Notes under the pieces: model-generated
What the model saw: the letters and a program-made list of their open reading frames with translations, nothing else
Databases searched by the model: none
Told to the model about the DNA's origin: nothing
Program-made: the position numbers and the translations under genes
Part shown: positions 1-9,799 of the stretch, in pieces
Layout of the letters: each line of letters starts with the position of its first letter
Position numbering within the stretch: the stretch's first letter is position 1
Assembly: GCA_030068525.1 (NCBI GenBank)
Contig: JASJOS010000009.1
Location: 62,001-126,000, forward strand
Source: Xanthocytophaga flava
GTDB taxonomy: Bacteria > Bacteroidota > Bacteroidia > Cytophagales > 172606-1
Length of the DNA: 64,000 bases
Reading direction: 5' to 3'

Positions 1-193
1 ACGATCTTTAGTCTGCTGTTTTACCACTTTTTAATTTCTACCTGATATGAACCGAAACCAAACCTTTACAAACCAGCCACTACCTTCTGTCTATGGCATA
101 CAATCAATGTGGGCTTTAGCCATACATAAGCAATTACTCCAGAGATCATTGCAGCTACACTAGACTATTGTTATACAGTTTAACATTGATCCC

Positions 194-1093
194 ATGAACA
201 AGGTAGAAACCCTGGAAGAATTATATAAGCAAAAGTTTAACCGATTGCCTGATCGTATGGGCAATGGCATCGGGCATTTCAACCTGTTTCGCTTAGAGCC
301 TTTAGTGGAAGGACAACCCACTTCTATTCCCTACAAAAGACGTGACTATTATAAAATTATGTTCGTTGTTGGTAAAAGTAAGGTGCACTATGCTGATAAA
401 GTAGTGGAAGTACACAAACAGGCCTTATCTTTTTCCAATCCTCAAATACCCTATAAATGGGAACATCTGGACAATATCCGGCAGGGTTTTTACTGTATTT
501 TTAATCAGCAGTTTTTCCATCAGTTTGGCGATCTGGCTCAGTATACCATTTTTCAACCGGAGGGCACACATATCTTTGAACTGACTGACGAACAGGTAAG
601 CAGAGTACATGCAATCTATGAACGGATGTTTGAAGAAATCCATTCAGATTATACACACAAGTATGACCTGCTACGCAATCTGGTGTTTGAACTGATTCAT
701 TTTGCTATGAAAATACAGCCCGCAGCCCGAAGTGAAAAGCAACAATTAAATGCCTCTCAACGAATTGTATCTCTATTTTTAGAACTGCTGGAACGACAGT
801 TTCCAATTGATCAGGCCCATCAGCAGGTAAAGTTGCGGGCAGCCTCTGATTTTGCCAATCAACTCAATATTCATGTGAACCATCTGAACCGGGCGATAAA
901 GATGATAACTCAGAAAACTACTTCACACCTGATTGCCGAACGTATTCTGCAGGAAGCAAAGATTCTTTTAAAACACAGCAACTGGCAGATATCAGAAATT
1001 GCCTATGCATTACGATTTCCGGAAGTCACGCATTTTGATAACTTTTTTAAACAACATGTAGGCGTCAATCCTTCCAGATTCAGAAATAGTTAG
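194..1093 (+). CDS. AraC-family transcriptional regulator
   Basis: This 299-residue protein has an N-terminal cupin-like sensing half and a C-terminal double helix-turn-helix at about residues 205-297. The second HTH carries the family pattern: an isoleucine-rich 'ISEIAYALRF' helix, then 'HFDNFFKQHVGVNPSRFR'. AraC proteins bind DNA as dimers and usually control a nearby gene. The nearest candidate is the convergent molybdenum hydroxylase pair downstream, but they share no promoter region, so the target is unknown. The ATG at 194 is the first in frame and gives a normal family length. The family call is firm; the function is inferred. Confidence 0.9.
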   Translation: MNKVETLEELYKQKFNRLPDRMGNGIGHFNLFRLEPLVEGQPTSIPYKRRDYYKIMFVVGKSKVHYADKVVEVHKQALSFSNPQIPYKWEHLDNIRQGFYCIFNQQFFHQFGDLAQYTIFQPEGTHIFELTDEQVSRVHAIYERMFEEIHSDYTHKYDLLRNLVFELIHFAMKIQPAARSEKQQLNASQRIVSLFLELLERQFPIDQAHQQVKLRAASDFANQLNIHVNHLNRAIKMITQKTTSHLIAERILQEAKILLKHSNWQISEIAYALRFPEVTHFDNFFKQHVGVNPSRFRNS

Positions 1094-1203
1094 CTAACTA
1101 TTTACCTGGAATATTACTCTGGATTATAGTTGCACTGGAATGTATGTTTATTCATAGAAGAAGAATAGAGTGCATCTGTTAAGGCACTTTCTAAATAGAT
1201 TTT

Positions 1204-1239
1204 ATCAGGATTCTGAACCATTGTATTCAGAATCCTGAT
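1204..1239. terminator. Bidirectional terminator-like hairpin
   Basis: A perfect 14-bp stem (1204-1217 with 1226-1239) and an 8-nt loop lie between the convergent AraC gene and the molybdenum hydroxylase gene. A short T-rich stretch follows on the plus strand. The position and stem suggest it ends transcription from both sides. Confidence 0.7.
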
Positions 1240-1246
1240 GTGTTTT

Positions 1247-3487
1247 CTACGAGTTGGAAAACTCTGTACTGAAGGGTTGATTATAAAATCGTTTGCCTGT
1301 GCTTTTGTACAAAGCGTTGGCTACAGCCCCAAATACAGGAGGAAAGGGTGGCTCTCCCAAACCTGTAGGGTCAACTTCACTCTGAATAAAGTGAACCTCT
1401 ATTTTTTTAGGAGCTTCATTATTGCGAATAATACGGTAATTATGAAAATTACTCTGTTCAGGAGCCCCTTCCTTGTGAGTCAACGCCCCATACAATGCAT
1501 TGCCAATACCATCTACAACGGCACCCTGTACCATATTAGTGGCAGCATCTGGATTGACAACAATGCCACAATCTACCACGCTGGTTACTTTTTCAACATA
1601 AGGTTGTCCATTTTTCATAACCATATCTACAACATGAGCAGCATACGAGTTGTGGCAAAAATAAGCTGCTACACCTCGACCGTATTTGCCGTTTTCGGAT
1701 TTTCCCCAACCCGATTTTTCCCTCAATAATTGCAAAACAGCTGCATACCGATCCGCATCATATTCATTGTTTGTTCCTACCGGATTTTCCTTTGCCCTTT
1801 TCAATAGTTCCAGACGCATTTCAATAGGATCTTTTCCCATTGCTTCTGCTAGTTCGTCTAAAAACGATTGTTCAGCTGCCGCATTAAAATTAGAGCCGGG
1901 AGCCCGAAAAGCTCCAACAGTTATATTGGACGGAATCTCCCAACCTTCAACCATATAGTGATCCACGGCTCCAGCCGGAAAACGATTGGCATGCACCGGA
2001 TGTTCAGGAATACCTCCTCCTTTGACATGAAAGGCTATCAGATTTTTATTGGCATCCAATGCTGCACGATAAGTGGCCGTATACATGGGGCGATAGATAC
2101 CATAGGTCATATCATCTTCACGGGTATAGATGAGTTTAACAGGTGCTTTCGCCTTCTGAGAAATCAAGGCGGCTTCTACCAGATAATGATCATAGGCTCT
2201 GCGTCCAAACCCACCACCCATCCGGGTCATTTGTATGTCAATTTTTTCTATTGGCAAGCCTAATCGTGCTGAAAGAGTTCTTTCTGCAAATTCGGGAGCC
2301 TGAAGTGGTCCTGCCAGTAATGCTTTTTCGGTAGTGACATGGGCAAAGAAGTTCATAGGCTCCATGCAATTATGAGCCAGAAAAGGTGCTGTGTATGTGC
2401 GTTCGATTACTTTTGCCGCATTTTTGAAAGCTGTTTCCGGATCACCGTCTTTTCGTAACAGCTTGGCAGATTTAGCACTCATCTCTTTCATTTTTTCCAG
2501 ATGCCCCTTTGTGTTTTCAAGCCCTGCCGGAACCAGTTGTTCGACTTTACGTCCAAACATATTTACAGTTTCTTTCTTTTCCGGCAAAGGCATCCATTCG
2601 ACTTTCAGCTTCTTGCGGGCATTCATTACCTCCCATGTGCTTTTACCCACTACAACTACCAGTTCATTAAAGGAGCATGTGTCAAAACTATCTTTTGCAT
2701 AGGTATCCGGAAATACATCAATGGTAAAAGCTGCTGTAATACCTGGCATTTTTAGTGCTTGCGACGCATCAAACGATTTTAACTGCATGCCAAAAGCAGG
2801 TGGGTGAACCATCATCGCAATGAGCATACCTTCCTGCTGATAATCTAAACCAAACAAAGGTTTGCCGGTAACTATTTTTTTGCCTTCAACATTTTTTTGT
2901 GCTTTGCGAACAATGTCAAAGGATTTCACTTCTTTCAGTTTAATATCTTTGGGTACAGGAATCGCTGCTGCTTTGCTGCTCATCTCTCCATACGTAGCAG
3001 TTTTTCCGCTTGCATGTGACAACACACCTGCTTTTGTCATTACTTCGTTTACTGGGACACCCCAGGTTTGTGCAGCCGCTTGCTGTAACATCTGGCGGGC
3101 AGCCCCTCCTACTGTACGCAGTGGCTTCCAGGCTTGCCGTACTGATTGACTACCTCCACTAAACTGGCGAGCATATAGGGAAGAGTCAAATGGTGCGATC
3201 TCAACCACTACATTTTTCCAGTCTGCATCCAGTTCCTCTGCAATCATCATGGGTAATGAGGTCATTACGTTTTGTCCAAACTCTGGATTAGGACACATGA
3301 TTTTGATCACATTGTCTGGAGTAATTTTAATATATCCACTTAGCTGATTCCATTGTTCGGAAAGCTGTAATTCTTCCATCTTGTCAGCAGAACGAAAGCT
3401 TGACAACCAGGTAAAGCTTAACAATAAGCCACCACTGGAGAGTAAGGAAGATTTCAGAAAGGAACGCCTGCTATATGTATTTTCCAT
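1247..3487 (-). CDS. Xanthine dehydrogenase-family molybdopterin-binding subunit (IorB-like)
   Basis: This 746-residue protein is the large, molybdopterin-binding subunit of an isoquinoline 1-oxidoreductase/aldehyde-dehydrogenase-type molybdenum hydroxylase. A twin-arginine signal (R7-R8 in SRRSFLK, then a hydrophobic stretch) predicts Tat export of the folded enzyme. Visible family motifs are GGGFGRR, GAFRAPGS and, near the C-terminus, GLGEPPFPP, which holds the likely catalytic Glu. Such enzymes hydroxylate N-heterocycles or oxidise aldehydes and pass electrons to the partner Fe-S subunit. The partner gene is 36 bp upstream on the same strand, so the two are probably one operon. The natural substrate cannot be read from sequence. 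Confidence 0.92.
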   Translation of the reverse strand: MENTYSRRSFLKSSLLSSGGLLLSFTWLSSFRSADKMEELQLSEQWNQLSGYIKITPDNVIKIMCPNPEFGQNVMTSLPMMIAEELDADWKNVVVEIAPFDSSLYARQFSGGSQSVRQAWKPLRTVGGAARQMLQQAAAQTWGVPVNEVMTKAGVLSHASGKTATYGEMSSKAAAIPVPKDIKLKEVKSFDIVRKAQKNVEGKKIVTGKPLFGLDYQQEGMLIAMMVHPPAFGMQLKSFDASQALKMPGITAAFTIDVFPDTYAKDSFDTCSFNELVVVVGKSTWEVMNARKKLKVEWMPLPEKKETVNMFGRKVEQLVPAGLENTKGHLEKMKEMSAKSAKLLRKDGDPETAFKNAAKVIERTYTAPFLAHNCMEPMNFFAHVTTEKALLAGPLQAPEFAERTLSARLGLPIEKIDIQMTRMGGGFGRRAYDHYLVEAALISQKAKAPVKLIYTREDDMTYGIYRPMYTATYRAALDANKNLIAFHVKGGGIPEHPVHANRFPAGAVDHYMVEGWEIPSNITVGAFRAPGSNFNAAAEQSFLDELAEAMGKDPIEMRLELLKRAKENPVGTNNEYDADRYAAVLQLLREKSGWGKSENGKYGRGVAAYFCHNSYAAHVVDMVMKNGQPYVEKVTSVVDCGIVVNPDAATNMVQGAVVDGIGNALYGALTHKEGAPEQSNFHNYRIIRNNEAPKKIEVHFIQSEVDPTGLGEPPFPPVFGAVANALYKSTGKRFYNQPFSTEFSNS

Positions 3488-3523
3488 CTTTTTCGATTAT
3501 AAGCAAAATGAAAGACTGTAAGA

Positions 3524-3979
3524 CTATTTTTTAGCAGCCGATTTAATGGCTTCCCGAATACGTAGATATGTACCACAACGGCAGATATTGCCGCTCATAG
3601 AGGTTTCTATCTCTTCATCGGTAGGATTGGGATTACTTTTCAATAATGCCGCTGCACTCATAATCTGACCAGTCTGGCAATACCCACACTGAGCCACATC
3701 GTGGTCAATCCAGGCTTGTTGTACAGGATGATCACCCGTAACAGACAATCCTTCAATCGTTGTAACTTCCTGTTTATTTACTACGGAGACAGGGAGTTGG
3801 CAGGAACGAACGGCTACTCCATCCAGATGAACAGTGCATGCTCCACACATTCCGATGCCACAGCCATACTTGGTGCCTGGCAAATTCAGATGATCTCGCA
3901 AAACCCAAAGGAGAGGCGTAGTAGGATCAAGATCTACCTGTCGGATTTTTCCATTAATTTTCAGACTAAACTTAGCCAT
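3524..3979 (-). CDS. (2Fe-2S)-binding subunit of molybdenum hydroxylase (IorA-like)
   Basis: This 151-residue protein has both [2Fe-2S] centres of the family: Cys40/45/48/60 in a plant-ferredoxin-type fold and Cys98/101/133/135 in the C-terminal helical fold (CGYCQTG and CRC). It relays electrons from the molybdenum site of the large subunit encoded just downstream. The ATG at 3979 gives the normal N-terminus of the family; an upstream in-frame start at 4057 would add an unrelated 26-residue leader. No cytochrome or FAD subunit is adjacent, so the onward electron acceptor must be elsewhere. The lack of its own signal suggests piggy-back Tat export with the large subunit. Confidence 0.92.
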   Translation of the reverse strand: MAKFSLKINGKIRQVDLDPTTPLLWVLRDHLNLPGTKYGCGIGMCGACTVHLDGVAVRSCQLPVSVVNKQEVTTIEGLSVTGDHPVQQAWIDHDVAQCGYCQTGQIMSAAALLKSNPNPTDEEIETSMSGNICRCGTYLRIREAIKSAAKK

Positions 3980-4228
3980 AATTACTTGTTTGATAAATAG
4001 ATAGGGTACTATAAAAGTACTCCTCTGATAGGTTTTAACCTTACAGAAATCAAACAATAAGCTATGATTTTCAAACTATTGAGTTAGAAGAAGATGCTAA
4101 AAAGCTGTCATGATTCTAGGATGAGAAATGTAGTGAAATAGATTTTATGCAATTATTTCCATTTTTAATTTTATTTTAGAGATATTGCAGTGTTTTAGTT
4201 GATACAATTCGTTTGTCTTTGGCTGCAT

Positions 4229-4879
4229 ATGAAACTTAATACGATACAAATCAGAGATTTGCAGGAACGAATCTGCAATAACGACCAGGAAGCTTTTGCC
4301 GCTTTGTACCGTTTGTTTTTTATGCGCTTGTTCCAGTTTACCAAGATGTATGTTCACAATCGGGAAACAGCCGAGGAATTGGTAAATGACATTATGCTAA
4401 AATTGTGGCATCGTCGTAGTGAAGTACTTAAAATTCAGAATCTGGAAACTTATCTGTTTGTATCTGCTCGTAATAAGTCTCTTAATTACCTGTCTCAGCG
4501 TTCCCCTTTTCACATTTCACTTGAACCCGAAAGTGGTGAGATTGAGATTGTCAACACAGATGATCCCGAAAAAATACTGGAATGGCGTCAGATTTATGAA
4601 TTGCTCATGCAAGCCGTTGAGGAATTACCAGACCAGTGCCGTACCGTTTTTAAACTCATCAAAGAAGAAGGTATGAGTTACAAGCAGGTAGCAGAAATAC
4701 TGGATCTGTCACCACGTACGGTAGAAACTCAGCTGTTTCGTGCTATGAAAAAATTGCACAAGTCATTAGATAATTATATGGATACCAGTACAAGGTCTTC
4801 TAAGCTTCCTGGTTCTTCTTCTATACTGCCTCCAGAGAGCTCTATTGTGCTTTTGATACTATTTTTGGATTTTATTTAA
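4229..4879 (+). CDS. ECF RNA polymerase sigma factor (FecI-like)
   Basis: This 216-residue sigma-70-family ECF protein has region 2 at about residues 15-85 (helical, with 'ETAEELVNDIMLKLW') and region 4 at about 135-185 (the 'EGMSYKQVAEILDLSPRTVETQLFRAMKKL' HTH segment). It is followed by a FecR-type anti-sigma gene and an STN-containing SusC gene, the usual order for a surface-signalling system in Bacteroidota. It probably directs RNA polymerase to the downstream polysaccharide locus when substrate occupies SusC. ATG 4229 is preferred to the upstream TTG at 4199, which adds ten residues with no family match. Confidence 0.93.
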   Translation: MKLNTIQIRDLQERICNNDQEAFAALYRLFFMRLFQFTKMYVHNRETAEELVNDIMLKLWHRRSEVLKIQNLETYLFVSARNKSLNYLSQRSPFHISLEPESGEIEIVNTDDPEKILEWRQIYELLMQAVEELPDQCRTVFKLIKEEGMSYKQVAEILDLSPRTVETQLFRAMKKLHKSLDNYMDTSTRSSKLPGSSSILPPESSIVLLILFLDFI

Positions 4880-4955
4880 TTTTTTTCTGACTGCTTGTAA
4901 GTAATCTTCTTCGTTTCCCTGTCTATACTAATGGACGTCCGCCATTAATATTAGT

Positions 4956-6023
4956 ATGAACGAAGAACGAATACTTTACCTCTTTACCCGAAAACTTGCG
5001 GGTACCCTTACTTCTGACGAATCAACTGAACTGGAATCATTGCTGATACTTCATCCGGCAATGGTGCAGAAACTACAGTTGCTTGAGCAATTCTGGAATG
5101 ATCGTACACAAACCAGCACGGTCAATGTAGAAGTGTCTCTGCAAAAAGTAATGCGTCAGATCCATGCCTTACCAGCCGAAGCAGAATTTGTGGAAGAGAA
5201 AGATAGTGCTATTAGTATAGGTAAAACATCCTGGTCAGTGTGGCGATGGCTATCAACTGCAGCTATTGTCGGACTTGTATTGTTTAGCGCTTGGGTAGGG
5301 TATCAGTATAGTGGTTTGAGTAGCCATATTTCTTTGATTGAAAAGAAAAATGCGAAAGGGGTAAAAAGTACCATTGAGTTACCCGACGGTAGTAAGATAT
5401 GGCTCAATGCCGATAGTCGGATAACTTATCCGCAGGCGTTTAATGAAAAGACACGGGAAGTACATCTGTATGGAGAAGCCTTCTTTGACATTCGGAAAAA
5501 TCCTTCCAAGCCTTTTATTATTCACCTGACACAGGGTACAGTGCGGGTATTAGGTACCTCGTTCAACATTCGGGCATATGAAGATGAAGACAAGATTGAA
5601 ACCTCGGTAGCTACCGGAAAGGTGGCTTTCATTCCCAAAGCAGCAACACAGCTAACTAGTGATACAGTATTTCTCAGACCTAATCAGAAAGTCCTTTATA
5701 GTTTTCGCTCAGGTAGGCTTATCACGCAAGCTACCCAGAGCACGGACGACAAAGCCTGGATTGAGGGTCGCCTGATTTTCAAGTCGATGACACTGGAGGA
5801 GATTGCACAGCAGTTAGCACGTAACTTTGGTAAGAAAGTCGTTTTTCGCAGCGAAGAGGCTAAAAAGTATCGGCTCACGGGAGCATTTTCCAACAATACG
5901 CTGGAAGAAATCATGTTTTATCTCTCTAAAACCAGGGATTTTAGCTATCAGATTACCAATGAAGAACTGGTGATTGGCGAAAATTCCCAGCAGCCCGGTA
6001 TATCTGAAGAAACAGACCAATAA
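4956..6023 (+). CDS. FecR-family anti-sigma factor
   Basis: The protein has 355 residues: a cytoplasmic N-terminal sigma-binding region (about 1-90), one membrane span at about 93-113, a periplasmic FecR domain (about 130-240, beginning 'KSTIELPDGSKIWLNADS') and a C-terminal DUF4974-like domain (about 270-345) common in Bacteroidota. It should hold the preceding sigma factor at the membrane and release it when the STN domain of the downstream SusC signals. It lies 76 bp after the sigma gene and 100 bp before SusC. The first ATG gives the expected length. Confidence 0.93.
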   Translation: MNEERILYLFTRKLAGTLTSDESTELESLLILHPAMVQKLQLLEQFWNDRTQTSTVNVEVSLQKVMRQIHALPAEAEFVEEKDSAISIGKTSWSVWRWLSTAAIVGLVLFSAWVGYQYSGLSSHISLIEKKNAKGVKSTIELPDGSKIWLNADSRITYPQAFNEKTREVHLYGEAFFDIRKNPSKPFIIHLTQGTVRVLGTSFNIRAYEDEDKIETSVATGKVAFIPKAATQLTSDTVFLRPNQKVLYSFRSGRLITQATQSTDDKAWIEGRLIFKSMTLEEIAQQLARNFGKKVVFRSEEAKKYRLTGAFSNNTLEEIMFYLSKTRDFSYQITNEELVIGENSQQPGISEETDQ

Positions 6024-6068
6024 AACACACAAAGAAAATTTTATTGGAGTATGAGATACTATTTCTAA

Positions 6069-6091
6069 AAGGCAACTCTCACTGTTGCCTT
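6069..6091 (+). terminator. Hairpin between fecR-like and susC-like genes
   Basis: An 8-bp stem (6069-6076 with 6084-6091) and 7-nt loop is followed by ATTTAAAAA. It could partly terminate the sigma/anti-sigma transcript, so that SusC onward is transcribed separately, or it could stabilise an mRNA end. No strong T-run follows, so function is uncertain. Confidence 0.5.
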
Positions 6092-6123
6092 ATTTAAAAA
6101 TCACTTCTTAATCCTTACGAAAA

Positions 6124-9100
6124 ATGCTACAATTTTCTACTCATCCCCGTTATCACTTACTCCGGTGCAGCTGGTTTGGGTGTTTTCTGGGTTTTGGCTT
6201 GCTGACCACACATGCACAGATAGCCTCATCGGCACCCTTGCGAAAGTATAGTCAAAGTAGTATAACGCTACAAGGGAATACACCGTTGCAGGAATCTACC
6301 ATTACTCTACAAGTATCCAATGAAAAGTTAAGTTCGGTATTTGACAGAATTGAGAAGCAAAGTCATTTTGTGTTTGTTTACTCAAATGATGAGATAAATA
6401 CTGCACAACGAATCAGCTTGCATATACAGCAAAAGCAATTAAACGAAGTTCTCAGTGAGTTGTCTGGAAAGTTTGGATTTACATTTGAGATCCTGAAAGA
6501 CAAAATTATTCTAAAAGGAAATGCTGAGTCTAAGGCTAGTGATCAGGCACACACCATATTGCCTGGTGAAATGCTCAATTCCCTGGAAGCTCGGCTTAAT
6601 GCTACCCGTTCGCAATTTGCAGACATTACCATTACAGGAAAAGTTATCAGCGAAAATGGAGAAGGAATGCCTGGGGTAAGTGTTTCTATTAAAGGCACGA
6701 CCATAGGTGCGTCTACTACCGTAGATGGTTCATATACGCTAAAAGTACCTGACAGCCAGGCGAATGGTGTAATAGTGTTTTCCTTTATTGGCTATGTGTC
6801 CGAAGAAGTGGCTATTTCTGGCCGTACAAAGATTGATGTTACGCTACTTCCAGATATTCAGTCACTTAGTGAAGTGGTAGTGGTAGGATACGGTACACAG
6901 CAACGGAAAAACCTAACTTCTTCAGTAGCTACACTTGGAAAAACAGATATTGAGAATCGTCCAACCACCAACGCGTATCAGGCTATGCAAGGGTTGGCAG
7001 CTAACGTGACTATTCAGCAAAATACCGCTGAGCCTGGATCTGTACCCGTATTTAATATTCGTGGTGTGGGATCTTTTTCATCCAACAATGAACCACTCAT
7101 TATCATTGATGGACTCATTGCAGGAAGTTTGGGAATGGCAAATCTGAATCCAAATGATATTGAAAACATTACGATTCTGAAAGATGCTTCTTCCGCCGCT
7201 ATTTATGGTTCACAGGCTGGGAATGGCGTAGTATTGGTTACAACCAAACGAGGAAAAACAGATCAGAAACCCACCGTTCGATACAGCACACTGATTGGCT
7301 GGCAAAATCCAACTACATTGCCCAAAGCCGTAGAAGGATGGGAGTTTATGACGTTGAAAAACGAAGCATTGGTAAATAGTGGTCTGGCTCCTCAGTTTTC
7401 TCCTCAGCAGATTCAGGCGCAACGTGACAGAGGCTCCTATCCCTGGATGCTCGATGAAGAGTTTCGCAAAAATGCTCCTCAGATCAAACACGATCTAACT
7501 GTGAGTGGTGGTGGGAAAAATACTACCTATCTGGCTTCATTTGGTTATCTGGATCAGGATAACATGCTCAATAACAAGTATGTGCGTGATGCTGGTAATG
7601 AGTTTTACTACAAACGATACAATGCCCGTCTGAATCTGACTACACAAATCAATAAGATGCTCTCGGTAACAGTGAATACTGCTTATGCTAGAGCGGCTAC
7701 CCGTAGCACACCATTTTCAATGGGAAATATTATTCGTGATGCCTTGCGTACACCTCGTATCTATCCATTAGTGAATGAAGATGGTACATTTCCTACCACT
7801 GCCAGTCTGTCCAATAACAACTTAGCCCTACTATCTCAAGGTGGATTTAATCTGATGGAAACGGATAACCTGGTAGGTACACTGGATGCTACACTTACTC
7901 CTCTGGAAGGATTACGCTTTAATATGAATATGTCTGGAAATTTCTTCCAGTATAATCAGCAGACACAAATTCGAGCATTTACGTATAGTTCACCCTACCC
8001 GTCTGATCCGCCACGAAACAACGAGCAGGTGAAGCAAGCCTGGAGAGACTATAATACCAATATTTATTTCACAGGTGAGTATGAAAAACAGATAGGTAAA
8101 CATACTGCTAAATTACTGGCAGGCTATCGGAGTGATTATTCTTCATCAGGTAGCTTCAGTGCAAATGGAATATTTTATCCTGAACTTTATTCCCGTCAGT
8201 TGAATGGTGTGCCTTTGAATAATTCACTGGTATTGCAGGGAGATTTTCTACGAAATACTGGAGGACAGATTCAGGGAGGAATAGTAGATTATGCACGTAT
8301 GGCAAACCCCCAATTGGCTGTATTGAATTCCGTTTTTGGCCGTTTGAATTATGGGTATGCTGACCGTTACCTGTTTGAGTTTACCTGGCGTTATGATGGA
8401 TCTTCCAAGCTGGCTCCTCAAAACCGTTGGTTATTTTACCCGGCAGCGTCAGTTGCCTGGCGATTGACCAGTGAGCCATTTATGGGAGATATTGCAGACC
8501 GCTTTGGAACTGTTAAATTGCGTGCTTCTTACGGCAAAGTGGGTAACTCAGGTATTGGTGGCTATCTGTTCATTCCTCGTATATCACCCGTAAGTGGTGC
8601 CTATACTTTTAATAATGTAAGTGTGGGAGGTGTAGATATTCAGTCATATAATCCTGAGCTACAATGGGCTTCAGTAACCAATACAAGTGTTGGGGCTGAC
8701 TTTGAGCTTTTAAAAAACAGTCTGACACTTTCGGTAGATTATTATCGGGCACTCAATGAAGGAATTTACTATTCTCCTGTAGTTCCGGGTACATTCGGAC
8801 AAGGGTCACCTGTGCAAAACTTTGCATCAGTGCTCAACCGGGGTTGGGAAATTGCGGCTACTTACAATTTGGTGACAGGGCCAGTAAAACACTCGTTCTC
8901 CGCTAATCTGGCAGACAACTTTAATACCATTCAGAAAATAGGTGCTGATAACATTACTGAGGTAGATTCTCGCACCATTCAGCGAGAAAGATTCCCTATT
9001 TCCTCATATTATATGTATAAAAGCGATGGACTATTCCAAACCTATGAGCAAATCCAGAACTCAGCATCTCAGCCTTTTGCACAGAATGGACAACCACAGC

Positions 9101-9708
9101 CTGGCGATATCAAATTTGTTGATAAAAATGGGGATGGGGTGATTGACGCCAATGACCGATTTGTTATGGGTAATCCGTTTCCGCGATATACATATGGTTT
9201 TACCTACCGGGCAAATTACAAAGGCATTGATCTGACTATTTTCCTGCAAGGTGTTGGCCAACGTTCTCAGTATTTGCGTGGTGATGCAGTGGAAGCTTTT
9301 CATAATAACGAAGAACATCTATATGTGCAACACAAAGATCGCTGGACCCCTACCAATCCGGATGCAACCTATCCTCGTTTGACAGCCACAGTTGCTGCCA
9401 ATAGCAATAACGTGGTGTATTCAGATTATTGGTTATACGATACGCGTTACTTACGGGTGAAAAACTTACAAGTTGGTTACTCATTTCCGAAGGAATGGCT
9501 AAATAAGATAAGTGTAGGCTCAGCACGTATTTATGTGTCCGGACAGAATTTACTTACCTGGGTGCCTCAGCGCTATCGCCGATTGGGTATTGATCCTGAA
9601 TTTACTCAGTTCAGTAATAATTTGTCTTTTTCCAATTACTCTGCCATTGCGGGGCGTAGCTATCCGAACAGCCGTGTCATCGCCGTTGGTTTGGATGTAA
9701 GCTTCTAA
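6124..9708 (+). CDS. SusC/RagA-family TonB-linked outer membrane transporter with STN domain
   Basis: This 1194-residue outer-membrane protein imports oligosaccharides using TonB energy. After a signal peptide (about 1-32) come an STN signalling domain (about 55-130), a carboxypeptidase-D-like domain (about 168-245, 'ITGKVISENGEGMPGVSVSIKGT'), a plug starting near 'VVVGYGTQQRKN', and a 22-strand-type barrel ending in an aromatic C-terminus ('VIAVGLDVSF'). The STN domain is the part that talks to FecR-type anti-sigma factors, which fits the two genes upstream. With the SusD gene that follows, it forms the uptake complex of the locus. Substrate is inferred from the neighbouring GH76 and GH92 enzymes. 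Confidence 0.96.
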   Translation: MLQFSTHPRYHLLRCSWFGCFLGFGLLTTHAQIASSAPLRKYSQSSITLQGNTPLQESTITLQVSNEKLSSVFDRIEKQSHFVFVYSNDEINTAQRISLHIQQKQLNEVLSELSGKFGFTFEILKDKIILKGNAESKASDQAHTILPGEMLNSLEARLNATRSQFADITITGKVISENGEGMPGVSVSIKGTTIGASTTVDGSYTLKVPDSQANGVIVFSFIGYVSEEVAISGRTKIDVTLLPDIQSLSEVVVVGYGTQQRKNLTSSVATLGKTDIENRPTTNAYQAMQGLAANVTIQQNTAEPGSVPVFNIRGVGSFSSNNEPLIIIDGLIAGSLGMANLNPNDIENITILKDASSAAIYGSQAGNGVVLVTTKRGKTDQKPTVRYSTLIGWQNPTTLPKAVEGWEFMTLKNEALVNSGLAPQFSPQQIQAQRDRGSYPWMLDEEFRKNAPQIKHDLTVSGGGKNTTYLASFGYLDQDNMLNNKYVRDAGNEFYYKRYNARLNLTTQINKMLSVTVNTAYARAATRSTPFSMGNIIRDALRTPRIYPLVNEDGTFPTTASLSNNNLALLSQGGFNLMETDNLVGTLDATLTPLEGLRFNMNMSGNFFQYNQQTQIRAFTYSSPYPSDPPRNNEQVKQAWRDYNTNIYFTGEYEKQIGKHTAKLLAGYRSDYSSSGSFSANGIFYPELYSRQLNGVPLNNSLVLQGDFLRNTGGQIQGGIVDYARMANPQLAVLNSVFGRLNYGYADRYLFEFTWRYDGSSKLAPQNRWLFYPAASVAWRLTSEPFMGDIADRFGTVKLRASYGKVGNSGIGGYLFIPRISPVSGAYTFNNVSVGGVDIQSYNPELQWASVTNTSVGADFELLKNSLTLSVDYYRALNEGIYYSPVVPGTFGQGSPVQNFASVLNRGWEIAATYNLVTGPVKHSFSANLADNFNTIQKIGADNITEVDSRTIQRERFPISSYYMYKSDGLFQTYEQIQNSASQPFAQNGQPQPGDIKFVDKNGDGVIDANDRFVMGNPFPRYTYGFTYRANYKGIDLTIFLQGVGQRSQYLRGDAVEAFHNNEEHLYVQHKDRWTPTNPDATYPRLTATVAANSNNVVYSDYWLYDTRYLRVKNLQVGYSFPKEWLNKISVGSARIYVSGQNLLTWVPQRYRRLGIDPEFTQFSNNLSFSNYSAIAGRSYPNSRVIAVGLDVSF

Positions 9709-9799
9709 TTCAGGCATGCCGGAAATAGTATCGCTAAAAAGCGAAAAACGGCAGCCTTTTCTTGCAATGACTATTCATTTTTGTAGACATTCTTACGAC

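Noticed and set aside
1238-1729. Plus-strand ORF of 163 codons
   Set aside because: It is antisense to the IorB-type gene, whose motifs are complete; the other long readings opposite this gene (1686-3149) are rejected for the same reason.
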